Positions 39,480 to 49,228 of a stretch of 64,000 nucleotides of DNA are shown here, one piece after another. A program made the translations under genes and the position numbers. The notes under the pieces were generated by a model that made no database searches, had not been told where the DNA came from, and was given only the letters and a program-made list of their open reading frames with translations. Each line of letters opens with the position of its first letter. Positions within the stretch are counted from its first letter, which is position 1. The stretch comes from Oxytricha trifallax (taxonomy: Eukaryota; Ciliophora; Spirotrichea; Sporadotrichida; Oxytrichidae): assembly GCA_000711775.1 (NCBI GenBank), contig ARYC01001535.1, positions 27,129-91,128 on the forward strand. The letters run 5' to 3'.

Positions 39480-40567
39480 GTTAATGATCAAGTCCTTTAA
39501 CATGGGACTAAGTATTAATTTAATCTAAACTAAAATTTTTAATATACCATGATATTATGCTGGTGTCTGAGTCTTTTTGTCGTTCTTTTATGGTCGTCAA
39601 CATGATGATCTTATTCAACATCATTTTCTGTTTAATCGGACTTCAGACGTCCTCCCAATCGTCTTCGTCATATTTGCTTTTATTACTGGAATAGCTCATC
39701 TATTCGGAGCTATGATTTGGTTAGGTGGATCTTTAGAAGGGTTCTTATTATCCTCCTTCGAGTTAGTATTATTAGGGTGAAGGTTTGAATGAGAACATTA
39801 AATATTCTAGTACCCTAATATAGTATTCGTACAGTTCTCTCCTTATTGAGATTGAATCGGAGGCAGTCATCTCAGTATATTTCTATGCGCTCTACTATTT
39901 TTTTTATATGGATCTCTTGGTAATCATTTACCTTTAACATGATTCTCTACATGAATCCTAATAGAAAATGAGAGTTCATTACGAGAGAAAATCTTAACCT
40001 TAGATTCCAGTTTTTAGAGGAATTTTAAGTACTTCGAAAATGTTTTCTGAGAGTAAGAGGCATATCGTTGTTTGCACTTTTTTACCTTAGTATGATCCAT
40101 ATTAATGGAGTATAGTTTCTAATGATGAGGGAAATAATTTAATTAAGATGGTTTCTTGAAGGAACTACTTTCTTGAGTCGATGTTTGAGCTAGGTGTTCT
40201 ATACTGTACCACCTTTATTAATAATTGTATCTATTCACTTTTCTAAACTTTATAATCATGGCTAATGGAACATCGGTTGTTTTTTCTTCATCATCTTCAT
40301 GCATAATTACATCTAGAAATAGAGTCGATTAAGTTTATGGCAGAATGGGTGGATGGTTGTTCGTTGCTTCATTGTAATAGATCAGCTTGATCTAGAAATC
40401 AACAAAAGTCTTCAATATATATTGTAATTTTGTTTTGTCTAATATCTGTTGTTAACCTTTGGACAAATTTATCAGTTCAATGTTACACCAATCTGTGACG
40501 TATCTTAACTTTAGGGTTACTAAATAGCTCATGTTCAAAGCCTATTGAATAGGAAGTGTCCAAGATG
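39480..40567 (-). pseudogene. Degraded C-terminal part of the 40568-41455 gene
   Basis: After the TGA at 40568 the minus strand still carries protein-like text in shifting frames: SDILDTSYSIGFEHELFSNP, then KVKIRHRLV, and near 39600 SSNKSKYDEDDWEDV. TGAs are frequent. It leads toward the (AAT)n tract, as in the better-preserved copy at 49-50.7 kb. A standard-code plus-strand frame at 39577-39780 looks hydrophobic but I take it as the antisense shadow. Confidence 0.35.
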
Positions 40568-41455
40568 TCAGATACTTAGTTTTTAAGATTGAGTAATTAC
40601 TAATGTGCCTCTGGTGAAATCTTCATTAATTAAAGAAGGAGGTTGAGAGTGTGCTGATTTTGAGTTTCCAGCTTGTTAGGAAGTTTATGATATTCTTAGT
40701 GTAAGTCTGTTTTTAGCGAGTTTTAATTGCTCAAATAAACTTGAAATGATTTGAAGCTTAGTATTTAAGACCATGTCTGAGAATGAAGGATCTTTCTAGC
40801 TTGCCAAGTCTGGCTACAATCCCTGAATTTAGAGCTTACTGTAAATAATCTGGTTGGATCTAAGTGAACTCAAGACTTATGGTTAAGTCTGGCTTATATT
40901 ATATAGGAAAAATATGAGTTGATTTAAGTCAGTTTGCAATGTAACAATATTGGGTGGGGATTTCGGGTATGTTTCTTTTAATTCCGTTTAAATTTATTAT
41001 TAATTTTATAATATTCTGAGATAGAACGTATGAAGTTTAAATCTTATTAGTTGTTATCTCTTTGGTAGATTTTTAGTTTCTGTTCTGAATTATATTAGAT
41101 ATTGAGAGTATACCGATCTGTGACGTATTATGTGAGTTGTTATGGATGATAGAAAATTATGTTTAGCTACTATCTATTACTGGAGATGTGGTTGATTCAA
41201 TTGTTTCGCTTTGAATCTTATTAGGATATTTTTCCTATTATCTCTTTAGTTGAGATAGATGTGATATTTATTATTATCTTAAGGGTCATTGTGTTTAGTT
41301 ACCTTTTAGAGTTGGATTTATAAAAAGAATATTACCCTATTTGTTTTTTTACTACTTAAAAGATGAGCTTTAAGGATAGTACTAGATATGAGGTTTTTTG
41401 GTCGGGTTTCTGGGTGATGTTCAAGTATGAGTTAGAACCAAAGAGTTCTCTTCAT
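40568..41455 (-). CDS. Intact 295-residue Gln-rich ORF
   Basis: ATG at 41453-41455, TGA at 40568-40570, no internal TGA across 296 codons, many Gln as TAA/TAG. It begins MKRTLWFQLILEHHPETRP, has basic Gln/Asn-rich middle parts (HIYLNQRDNRKNILIRFKAK), and near the end a helical segment PSFSDMVLNTKLQIISSLFE followed by a Ser/Gln/Pro linker. The order of this helical segment and linker resembles the N-terminal half of the frame at 49229-50760, so they may be diverged members of one family. No known domain. Confidence 0.5.
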
Positions 41456-41867
41456 AATTCATGGAGGAGTTGTAAAATATAAGTTTATAAGTTTAAGTTT
41501 AGGCAACTGTTTCTATTGTTACCTTTTTTCCGCTATTTTTTTTGGAGTAGAATATATCGTATTCTTTCTTGAAATGATTTAAGTTAAATATCTTTATAAG
41601 CATAGTTTTATAAATGTCAAAAACTTACTTAGTAATGCTGAGTAAATACCAATGTATGTATTTAAGGTCATCTGTATAATCATCATTTATGAATGATTAG
41701 CATTCATCAATTGAGTTCGATTGATTGCTTACTACGTTTTACCCTTAAAAATTAGAAATATTACTTACAATTTCTAAATATTAGAAATCTAAATATTTAA
41801 AAACAATTTACCAAATTATCGAACATTTTGCTAATCATTATTATTTTTATTTGAAAAATCAAGAATA

Positions 41868-42770
41868 ATGTATACTCTCTAAAGTATTTCACTAGATCCT
41901 TGGTTCAGAAATCAATGCGGGTAGGCTCTTTAAGCACTGAAGCAACAGTACTTCCAGGAGGTATTAGGGGATCAGAGTCTAGAATTACCGCAAGCGTAAT
42001 ACTTTACGCACATCTTTCGAGAGATTGATTACGAGATGAACCTTTCTTATAATAAAGCTAATGAAAGCTATTTGCAAGTCAATCATTCCAATTATTATGG
42101 CATGTATCTTGGGTATCTTTGTCCTCAGCGTTGGCACTCTCGACCAAACTAAAATTTTGATTCTCTTCAACTCCCTTATTTGACTCTATCTTCAAGATTT
42201 TAGATTCTTATAGTCACCATTTAATTTATCAAAAATTCTACGAGCAACTCAACAAAAAAATGTCTTTTAGACTTAGCTCGTATATAAATAGTTGTGATTA
42301 GTTTAAATTATTAAGATTATCTTATAATAATTCGTTGTACTATTTTTACCTTAATAAATATATTGCTAAAATTTTTGCAAGATATTTTATAATTTTAATT
42401 GTATTTAATGATTGAAATTTTAAATAAAAATTATACAAATATTACTCTCATAATTTTTATTTCATTACTATTGACTTGTCTCTTTGTGCTCTTGTCAATT
42501 CCCTTGATCTTGTCATTGTCTTAAATGTTAATTAATAAATATCTTTCCACATTGTTGATCGACTTATCGTTGCCTATAAATCTGCTTAAAAAATACATTC
42601 TCTTATTATTATGGCCTACTATTTCCTCATGCTTTTTTTATCATTGCCTGCATTTAGGTATACAAATCGTCACTTTAAACTTGTTTTTTAAAAATCTAGG
42701 ATTCTAAGCATAGTTCTAGGAAAATACCATAATAGTCCCTTTATAAATTGTTTCTCTCAAGAGTAAATGA
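41868..42770 (+). CDS. 300-codon ORF starting in the left terminal repeat
   Basis: ATG 41868 to TGA 42768-42770 with no internal TGA. The first 95 residues lie in the terminal repeat: LDPWFRNQCGQALQALKQQY, then YFTHIFREIDYEMNLSYNKA and YLGYLCPQRWHSRPNQNF. The same frame is recognisable, with substitutions, in the right arm on the minus strand (47462-47760), where its ATG is replaced. The second half is hydrophobic and overlaps the 3' end of the antisense kinase gene by about 140 bp, so the true end may be earlier. Function unknown. Confidence 0.5.
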
Positions 42771-43700
42771 TTTAGGATGACTATATATTGTTTTAAGGTC
42801 TACTCCTCTTTTTTATTTTTCGTTTATAAAATTAGTGAATTCAAAGCCTTTTAATTATAGCTACTTCAAATCTCTTGTCACTAGAATGTTTTTAGTATTT
42901 AAATTGTTGTGAATAAATCCAATTTCATGAAGTTCGTTTATAGTTTCAATAATTAAATTGCAAGATGATTTTCTGCTCAGTAAAAATTAGATTTTCTTTT
43001 AATAATCTTAATCCAGCCTATCTATTTCTATTGCTAAATGAGTTTCAGATTATGATAATCTTTAATTTTTAGCTATTTTTTATTTGAAATTGCTAACTGC
43101 TCTTTACAATACTGACATGTATATAACGAATTGAAACTGATCACTCTGATTATATGTTAGATACTGAAAAGGAAAAATTACCTATAGTTTGAGCTCTTGA
43201 TACTTTTCATTAATTTAGTCCTTTAATTGGCATTTTATTGTATTGTCTAATTCTCCTACCTAAATCCAGTAATTAATAAGTTTAAAATCCAATGGATTAA
43301 AAGGAACTTATAATTGATTCTCTTCTGCTGCTTACTACAGACTAATAATTAGTTAGTTCTCTTTAATATACTGCCAATAAATTTATTTTACAACTTTTTT
43401 TATATTTATTGCGCTAGGATTATTGGAATTAATTCTCTTAATTATAAGTTAAATATTTTGTTTTAACTAATCTTTTTAGTTCCCAATCTTCATGGTTGTG
43501 AAAATTACCAGCAAAATGTTTGTGCAAACAATATAAAGAAATATGTGATTAATTGCAGATAGGGCAACGATAATTATTTTCACCTTTTTTAACTCTTGTA
43601 TCATTTTTCTTAAGTGGACATTAAAATTATGATCAGAAAATTCTTATTTATTTTTAAAGGTTCTTCTGCACATCCCTAAATTTCACAGAGGTAAAGCTTT
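42627..43700 (-). pseudogene. C2H2 zinc-finger/protein-kinase fusion of the transposon
   Basis: Read from 43700 downward. A first finger-like piece CRRTFKNKQEFSDHNFNVHL is followed after a shift by a second finger YRCPICNQSHISLYCLHKHF with downstream His. A Lys/Gln-rich linker comes next. Then a kinase fold: QFQFVIYMSVLQ, LIIETINELHEIGFIHNNLN (catalytic-loop position, with HNN where HRD is usual), TKNILV, and KGFEFTNF in place of DFG. The frame ends at TGA 42627-42629 after QMQAMIKKA. The altered HRD and DFG suggest an inactive kinase. At least two frameshifts. Zinc fingers ahead of a kinase is the TBE 57-kDa architecture, also seen at 62.8-64 kb. Confidence 0.65.
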
Positions 43701-44539
43701 GACTCAGATCTATTTTATAATATATTTATTCAAAATCTTGCTAAGGATTTAATTGAAGCTTTTATTTACTATATGATTAATTTTATGACATATTCTTCGA
43801 AAATTATTCATCCTTTCCACATTAATTATTTCCATACTCTTAATTGATAAATTGTTCCAATTATTTATTAAAATGAGAGCAATTTTTTGGCCTTCCTCTT
43901 TTATTTTACTAAAAAACTTAAACATCTGGTTGCTTCTATTATAGCTTTTATTGCCTTTTATTCATTTCAGACATACTCATTATTTATATTCTTAAAATTA
44001 TATTTAATAAAACTATTTCAGATTATTAGTAAGACTTTAATGAACATTTTTGATTAATTTTGATATTTGAAAATCCAAATTTTCGAAATTGATTTAATTA
44101 AGGAGTAAAAACAACTCTATTACTTTTTTATTTATTAAAGTATATTAATTTATCATTGTAAAAAAGTTAAAATTAATAAATTAACTTTCATTAGTTAAAG
44201 AATAGAGCTCAAAATCTTTGATTTATTATTTAATTTTAGTAATTTTCAAAATATAATATTCAAATCAACTATTTAATAGAATGATACTTGATTTAGAAAC
44301 TTTACAAAGCATAAAAAATAAACTTTATAAATATATAAAATGAACTATAATTTTATTATTAATAAAATATGGAATAATTGCACTAAAAGCGAAGGTTTGG
44401 TAAGGCAGAAATTTAAATATCTCCAGATGAACTTGTAAGTAGATTAAGACCTAAGTCTGATCTCTACAATTATCTTACTTTTACTAGTAATTTTCATCTT
44501 CTTAAAGTTGTTTAGTTGGTAAGTTCTTACCAAGTATCA

Positions 44540-45022
44540 TTAATACAAGGATCGAATTTTTAAGACAGGTAATAAATGGATAGAAGAAAGCACTAAAATG
44601 TGATCAAGTCAAACAAATAAATTTCCCAAAGTATTAAAAACTTTTACTTCTAAATCTGACGCCTATGATGGAAGAAGACTAAGAATTTATGATGTACTTT
44701 CGGTTCAGATAAAAAGAAAGAATAAATTAAAATTGAACGAGATTCAATTTTTGGTATAATGGCTATCTTAAGAGATAAGAAATTAAAAGAACTCATAAAT
44801 CACGGATTGGGTTAATGGCATGGTACTACCGCTGATAATACTCGTAAAAACAATACTATTTACATCTAAATAGGCAGAGCTACTGAAATCTTAGCCTTAT
44901 TTTTCAATTAAGAATTTGTAATTTTATATAAATTAATTGAGAGTAAAAGGGGAGATCTCTATATTTTTAGCATTACAGAATATTTCTCACAAATAAAAAT
45001 AAAATAGGCTCGAATGAGATGA
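44540..45022 (+). pseudogene. Small ORF of the transposon, frameshifted
   Basis: First block YKDRIFKTGNKWIEESTKM, then FPKVLKTFTSKSDAYDGRRL. A shift near 44715 leads to IERDSIFGIMAILRDKKLKE, HGTTADNTRKNNTIYIQIGR and LYIFSITEYFSQIKIKQARM, ending at TGA 45020-45022. Size and position recall the small (22-kDa) ORF of TBE elements, but I see no diagnostic motif. One TGA also lies in the first block. Confidence 0.4.
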
Positions 45023-45083
45023 AAAATGAATTCAGATAAAAATTTATTAAAAAAACAATCAAAATAACTTGTTCATATCGTAA

Positions 45084-45398
45084 GTGGACAAGCAGGAACC
45101 AGAAGAAAAAAAATGCAGGGGAGAAAATGAAAACCACAACTCTCAAATTACCTTAATTAAATTCTTCAAATTTTTAATTCAATATATGAGCAAAGGAATT
45201 CAAGAGTACCCTGAGATCAACATTTTATTGCCTTTTTTGGAAATGATTTTATGTTTTTATTTTGCACTCTCGACAAAGTTTGAGTTATTAATAAATGTGA
45301 ATTAATTCTCTTATTTTATATAAGGTCCTCACTCATTTGTTTTTATATTATAATATCCATAAAGCCCCAAAATTTTCGATTGGGTCTAAGGCTGGTGA
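45084..45398 (+). CDS. 104-codon ORF inside the transposon
   Basis: An open frame to TGA 45396-45398. It contains DKQEPEEKKCRGENENHNSQ, then a hydrophobic/helical part ITLIKFFKFLIQYM and INILLPFLEMILCFYFALST. The frame extends upstream of the GTG at 45084 without an obvious ATG. It overlaps the antisense 3' end of the transposase, whose DPIE motif lies at about 45370, so this frame may be a shadow. Confidence 0.25.
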
Positions 45399-46300
45399 GT
45401 ATGGTATATTATATGCTAATGTTATTCCATTATTTTGACAAAATAATTTGCTTCTTTTAAATGATGAATTATGGAATACCTACAATTATTCTAAACGAGC
45501 TGGAGATATTATAATATTGTAAAAATACATTTGAATTTGGAAAATTAATTATAATTAAATTAATAATAAATCAAAATCGTGGCAGTTAAAGTCGACCAAT
45601 TTGAACGATCTTGGGCTCATTCGATAGAGAATTCAAAATTAGCTGGACTTTACTATTGGCGGTACTATTTTATCGCATCCCTGGAGCGAGATAACTTCAC
45701 TTTAATGTGAGGGTATAATTTAATGAATTTAGAGTGAGTTTAATTAAAGTGAAGTTATCTCGCTCCAGGGATGCGATAAAATAGTACCGCCAATAGTAAA
45801 GTCCAGCTAATTTTGAATTCTCTATCAAATGAGCCCAAGATCGTTCAAATTGGCCAACTTTAACTGCCACGATTTTGATTTATTATTAATTTAATTATAA
45901 TTAATTTTCCAAATTCAAATGTATTTCTACAATAAGAAATCTAAAAGATTCTACTTTTTTATAGATTTCGAGAATAATTTTCTAACCCTTCCTCGATCGA
46001 TATACGTGCAACCACTACAAAATATTTAATATCTGATCTCTTATCTTATATCTCATATCTCTAATGGGACTTTCTCCAAGAATTTGATTTAATAGTTTTA
46101 CTCGTTAACAAGACTTCGTCTACATATATTCTCTTGATTGATTTCTCAATAAAATAGTGACTTTTTACATATCTTAAATCTAAATTACTAAGTCTTATTT
46201 ATTCTTTTTTGAATAATTTAGGACATAGATAGATAAATTGATTTATATTTTATTTCATTTCTTTTTTTAAGTTTATATATAAAATATGCAAAAATTTTAG
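45330..46300 (-). pseudogene. DDE transposase of the 6.1-kb transposon, split by a foldback
   Basis: Minus strand, 46250 downward: LSNLDLRYVKSHYFIEKSIK, then the first catalytic station IYVDEVLLTSKTIKSNSW and RISIEEGLENYSRNL, up to the foldback at 45932. Beyond it (45516 downward) VFHNSSFKRSKLFCQNNGIT and PYSPALDPIENF follow, the latter the classical Tc1/mariner-IS630 third station. The second station reads FHN where DN is expected, so the second Asp appears lost. Frame is also broken between blocks. Role of the ancestor: cut-and-paste transposition; here inactive. Confidence 0.7.
45517..45932. mobile_element. 416-bp foldback element, family A copy 2, inserted in the transposase
   Basis: TIR TTGTAAAAATACATTTGAAT on the left and the complement of TTGTAGAAATACATTTGAAT on the right, with TA on both sides (45515-45516 and 45933-45934). 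The arms pair almost perfectly up to a short central loop near 45725. This is the best-preserved member with TA duplication. Its position inside a transposase reading frame dates it after that element. Confidence 0.9.
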
Positions 46301-46829
46301 TCTCAGGGAATCATAAGTGAAATAGTTTGGCCCTTACTATTAAAGAGAATTTTACTCTTTTAATTTATGACATTTTCATTTAAAAAAATTCAAATTACTC
46401 TTGGGAAAACTTTTTCTTTCTTTCCTTATTATTGACAATTTTGAATGAATCTTTAAACTTGTAATTATCAATAATCTTTTTTATTCTATATAAAGATAGC
46501 ATAGAGAATTTTTAAATTTATCGAATGCTGTTTTAAACATATTTGTTGGATCGAGATTATTAAAAACAGTGTCTTAATTAATATTTTATATATTCATTTA
46601 CATAATTTATAAGAGAGTGAGTATTTATAGTACACATTTTTGCATTCTACTTATTATAAGATAATCTTAATAATTTTAACTAATCACAATTATTTAAATT
46701 ACGAAGCTAAGTCAAAAGATTATTTTTGAGTTAGCTCGTAAAATTAATGATAAATAAATTGGGGGACTTTAAGAATCTAAAATATTAAAGATAGAGTCAA
46801 ATTTATAGAGTTGAAGAGAATAAAATTTT

Positions 46830-47461
46830 GGGGGGGGCAACACCTGAACCAGTAACTTTTTTTCATATTTATACCCTTCTTAAAATCCTCTAAATAAGTG
46901 ACTAAGGTCAATTAAGGACCAATAAATCTTAATTAATCATTAAAATTTACCCTAGACTACTCCCTCGGTCGAAAAGATCAAGTTTATATATAAATTTATC
47001 ATGTAAATATTCAGTTTTTTTAAAGATTTTTTTCAAAATATTCTTTTAATTTTTTCTTGATTTTTGATTAATATAAGTAGAATACAATTCAATTCTATAC
47101 TTTTGAGGCATGCATAAAAAGATAAAGTGGATGGTATATTTTATTATGGATATGGTATACCACTTTATCTTTTTATGCATGCCTCAAAAGTATAGAATTG
47201 AATTGTATTCTACTTATATTAATCAAAAATCAAGAAAAAATTAAAAGAATATTTTGAAAAAAATCTTTAAAAAAACTGAATATTTACATGATAAATTTAT
47301 ATATAAACTTGATCTTTTCGACCGAGGGAGTAGTCTAGGGTAAATTTTAATGATTAATTAAGATTTATTGGTCCTTAATTGACCTTAGTCACTTATTTAG
47401 AGGATTTTAAGAAGGGTATAAATATGAAAAAAAGTTACTGGTTCAGGTGTTGCCCCCCCCC
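46830..47461. mobile_element. 632-bp foldback element with G-run ends, nested in the right terminal repeat
   Basis: Begins GGGGGGGGCAACACCTGAAC and ends with its complement. The arms are nearly identical over 300 bp and meet near 47145. An 8-bp target duplication AAAATTTT (46822-46829 and 47462-47469) can be verified, because the undisturbed left arm of the host transposon has the sequence once (about 42152-42160). Arms contain CTACTCCCTCGGTCGAAAAG. No coding capacity. Confidence 0.9.
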
Positions 47462-47879
47462 AAAATTTTAGTTTGGTCGAGAGTGCAAACGCTGAGGACA
47501 TATATGCCCAAGATACTTGTCATAATAATTGGAACAATTGACTTACAATTAGCTTTCATTAGCTTTATTAGAAGAAAGGTTCATCTAGTAATCAATCTCT
47601 CGAAAGATGTGCGTAAAGTATTACGCTTGCAGTAATTCTAGACTCTGATCCCCTAATACCTCCTGGAAGTACTGTTGCTTCCGTGCTTAAAGAGCCTACC
47701 CGCATTGATTTCTGAACCAAGGATCTAGTGAAATACTTTAGAGAGTATTTATTACTCATGTTTTATCAAATAAAAATAATAATGATTAGCAAAATGTGCG
47801 ATACACTAGTAAATATTTTAAGTATTTAGATTTCTAATTTTTAAAAATTGTTTGTAATTTTTAAATTTTATAAGCTGGA

Positions 47880-48196
47880 AAGTATTCAGAAAAGTTATTA
47901 GTGAGTATAATGGCATCTTTGTGAAAATAGATTGATATGAAGTTTATTAAATCGACTCTGAAGGTAAAATGGAAGAGATTTGTGATTCCTACTCATAGTA
48001 GTTTGAAGGTATCTAGAGACACATTGATAGACAACGCTATCATATCTTCATTTTAAATAAAGAAATTCTTATAAAAACAAAATGTAAAATTAATTCAATT
48101 TGGGTGAAATTTTTGAATTAAATTTAAAATTTAATTAAAACTGTATTTAAATATAAGTCTTCTTCAAACAATAATAAGCACTAATATAGAGAATGA
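47880..48196 (+). CDS. Gene-like frame with one internal TGA
   Basis: SWKVFRKVISEYNGIFVKID, then TGA 47933-47935 without a change of frame, then YEVYQIDSEGKMEEICDSYS, FEGIQRHIDRQRYHIFILNK, EILIKTKCKINSIWVKFLN and a Lys/Asn tail to TGA 48194-48196. Very protein-like and uniform in style. Trp at the TGA would read IDWYEVY. The beginning is unclear because it abuts the transposon end. Unknown product. Confidence 0.45.
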
Positions 48197-48580
48197 ACAT
48201 TATACTAATTTAGATATAAATATTTAGATAACAACAATATTAAACCTCATTAGATTGAATTGAATTAGTTGGGTTATTATAGAAAATTTATTTAAAATAA
48301 ATTCTAGAATATTGTTTTTATCAATCTCTTATCAGTAAAATTTATCTATATCCTGATTGAGCAAGAAACGATACCTTTTATTGTGCTGTGCTAGGGAACT
48401 TTGCAGAATGAGTTCAATTCTTGTAATTCTTAATTTAGATATGAATGTCCTCTATGATGTCATCGAAGGATGTAGGAATTTTTTTGTCCTAATATGATAT
48501 AATTCTTGTTTTTTCGTCAGCTTTGATTCTTGAATTTTGGGGACCCAACTCTGTACACTTTTTTTATTATATAAACTAAA

Positions 48581-49090
48581 ATGAGGTTTAATGAATTTAA
48601 TAAAATATCTAGTTATAACCTTCAATTGGATACGGGATTATACTATTAAACTATTACATATTTAAACTTACCTAATACCATCAAACTTTATGCTGTTGAT
48701 ATCACCATCCATTGCCTTAAAATGAAAAGGAAATAGATTCAGGAAATAAACCTTTCAAAATAGGAAGACACTAATAGTAATTAATGAGTAATCTAAAATA
48801 AATTGTAACATTTCAACATTTAATCAAGCCATCAATTATACTTTGACGTATTTCAGAATGAAATGACGAAGCAATCGTGATTCTTGGTTTAGAACCCTAA
48901 AGACAAAAAATTCCGTAAAAATATGGCCTCATTAATATCACCTATTCAGAATCAAGAATTCTACATAGCAGGGCCACATTCGAATGTGATGACAGAGCTT
49001 GTGAGGTAAAGGTCCTCTAAAGTCTCTTGAAAACTATTCTAAGTCCACCGCCTCTGGGAATGTAGTACTTCGCTGTGGTAGCATCAGTGC
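48581..49090 (+). CDS. Gene-like frame continuing through three TGA codons
   Basis: ATG 48581 begins MRFNEFNKISSYNLQLDTGL, then YLNLPNTIKLYAVDITIHCL and KQIQEINLSKQEDTNSNQ to TGA 48785-48787. The same frame goes on: HQLYFDVFQNEMTKQS, TGA, FLVQNPKDKKFRKNMASLIS, PIQNQEFYIAGPHSNVMTEL, RQRSSKVS, TGA, KLFQVHRLWECSTSLW. It ends at the (AAT)n tract. No frameshift in about 165 codons. If TGA is stop, the product is 68 residues and the rest is decay. Trp fits at all three places. Confidence 0.45.
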
Positions 49091-49105
49091 CCTTCCTAGG
49101 AGAAG

Positions 49106-49109
49106 AAAA

Positions 49110-49149
<40 letters not shown>

Positions 49150-49228
49150 TAACTCGCATTGAGGGCTTAAAGCCCCCCGAGCATATCAATTTTGAAAGGA
49201 CTAGGTCCTTTTTAGTGTTTAAGTTCCT
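49106..49228 (-). repeat. (AAT)n tract with conserved hairpin, tail copy 2
   Basis: About fourteen AAT units, then AATTAACTCGCATTGAGG and the stem GGGCTTAAAGCCC. On the minus strand this follows the stop codon at 49229 as 3' sequence, hairpin (about 49162-49180), then the (ATT)n end. Similar order at 39405 and 55141. The arrangement resembles the 3' end of non-LTR retrotransposons with microsatellite tails, although no reverse transcriptase was found nearby. Confidence 0.6.

Larger units (their letters stand above)
41765..47865. mobile_element. 6.1-kb DDE transposon with long terminal inverted repeats
   Basis: Left arm 41765-42345 and right arm (46640-46829 plus 47462-47865) are inverted copies about 580 bp long. 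The right arm is split by a nested foldback. Between them lie a 300-codon ORF starting in the left arm (+), a zinc-finger/kinase gene (-), two small ORFs (+) and a broken DDE transposase (-). The gene set (DDE transposase, C2H2 zinc-finger kinase, small ORF) equals that of TBE elements, but the ends here are long repeats without C4A4. I read it as a TBE relative of another lineage. Exact outer ends and target duplication are not clear. Confidence 0.7.

Noticed and set aside
39577-41600. Mitochondrial DNA inserted in the nucleus (hydrophobic plus-strand text with TGA at Trp-like places)
   Set aside because: The minus strand gives a cleaner explanation: a 295-codon ciliate-code ORF and its degraded continuation. 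No known mitochondrial protein could be recognised on the plus strand.
12500-49150. CRISPR-like or other regularly spaced repeats
   Set aside because: The only short tandem repeats are TA and AAT microsatellites; no repeat-spacer pattern exists.
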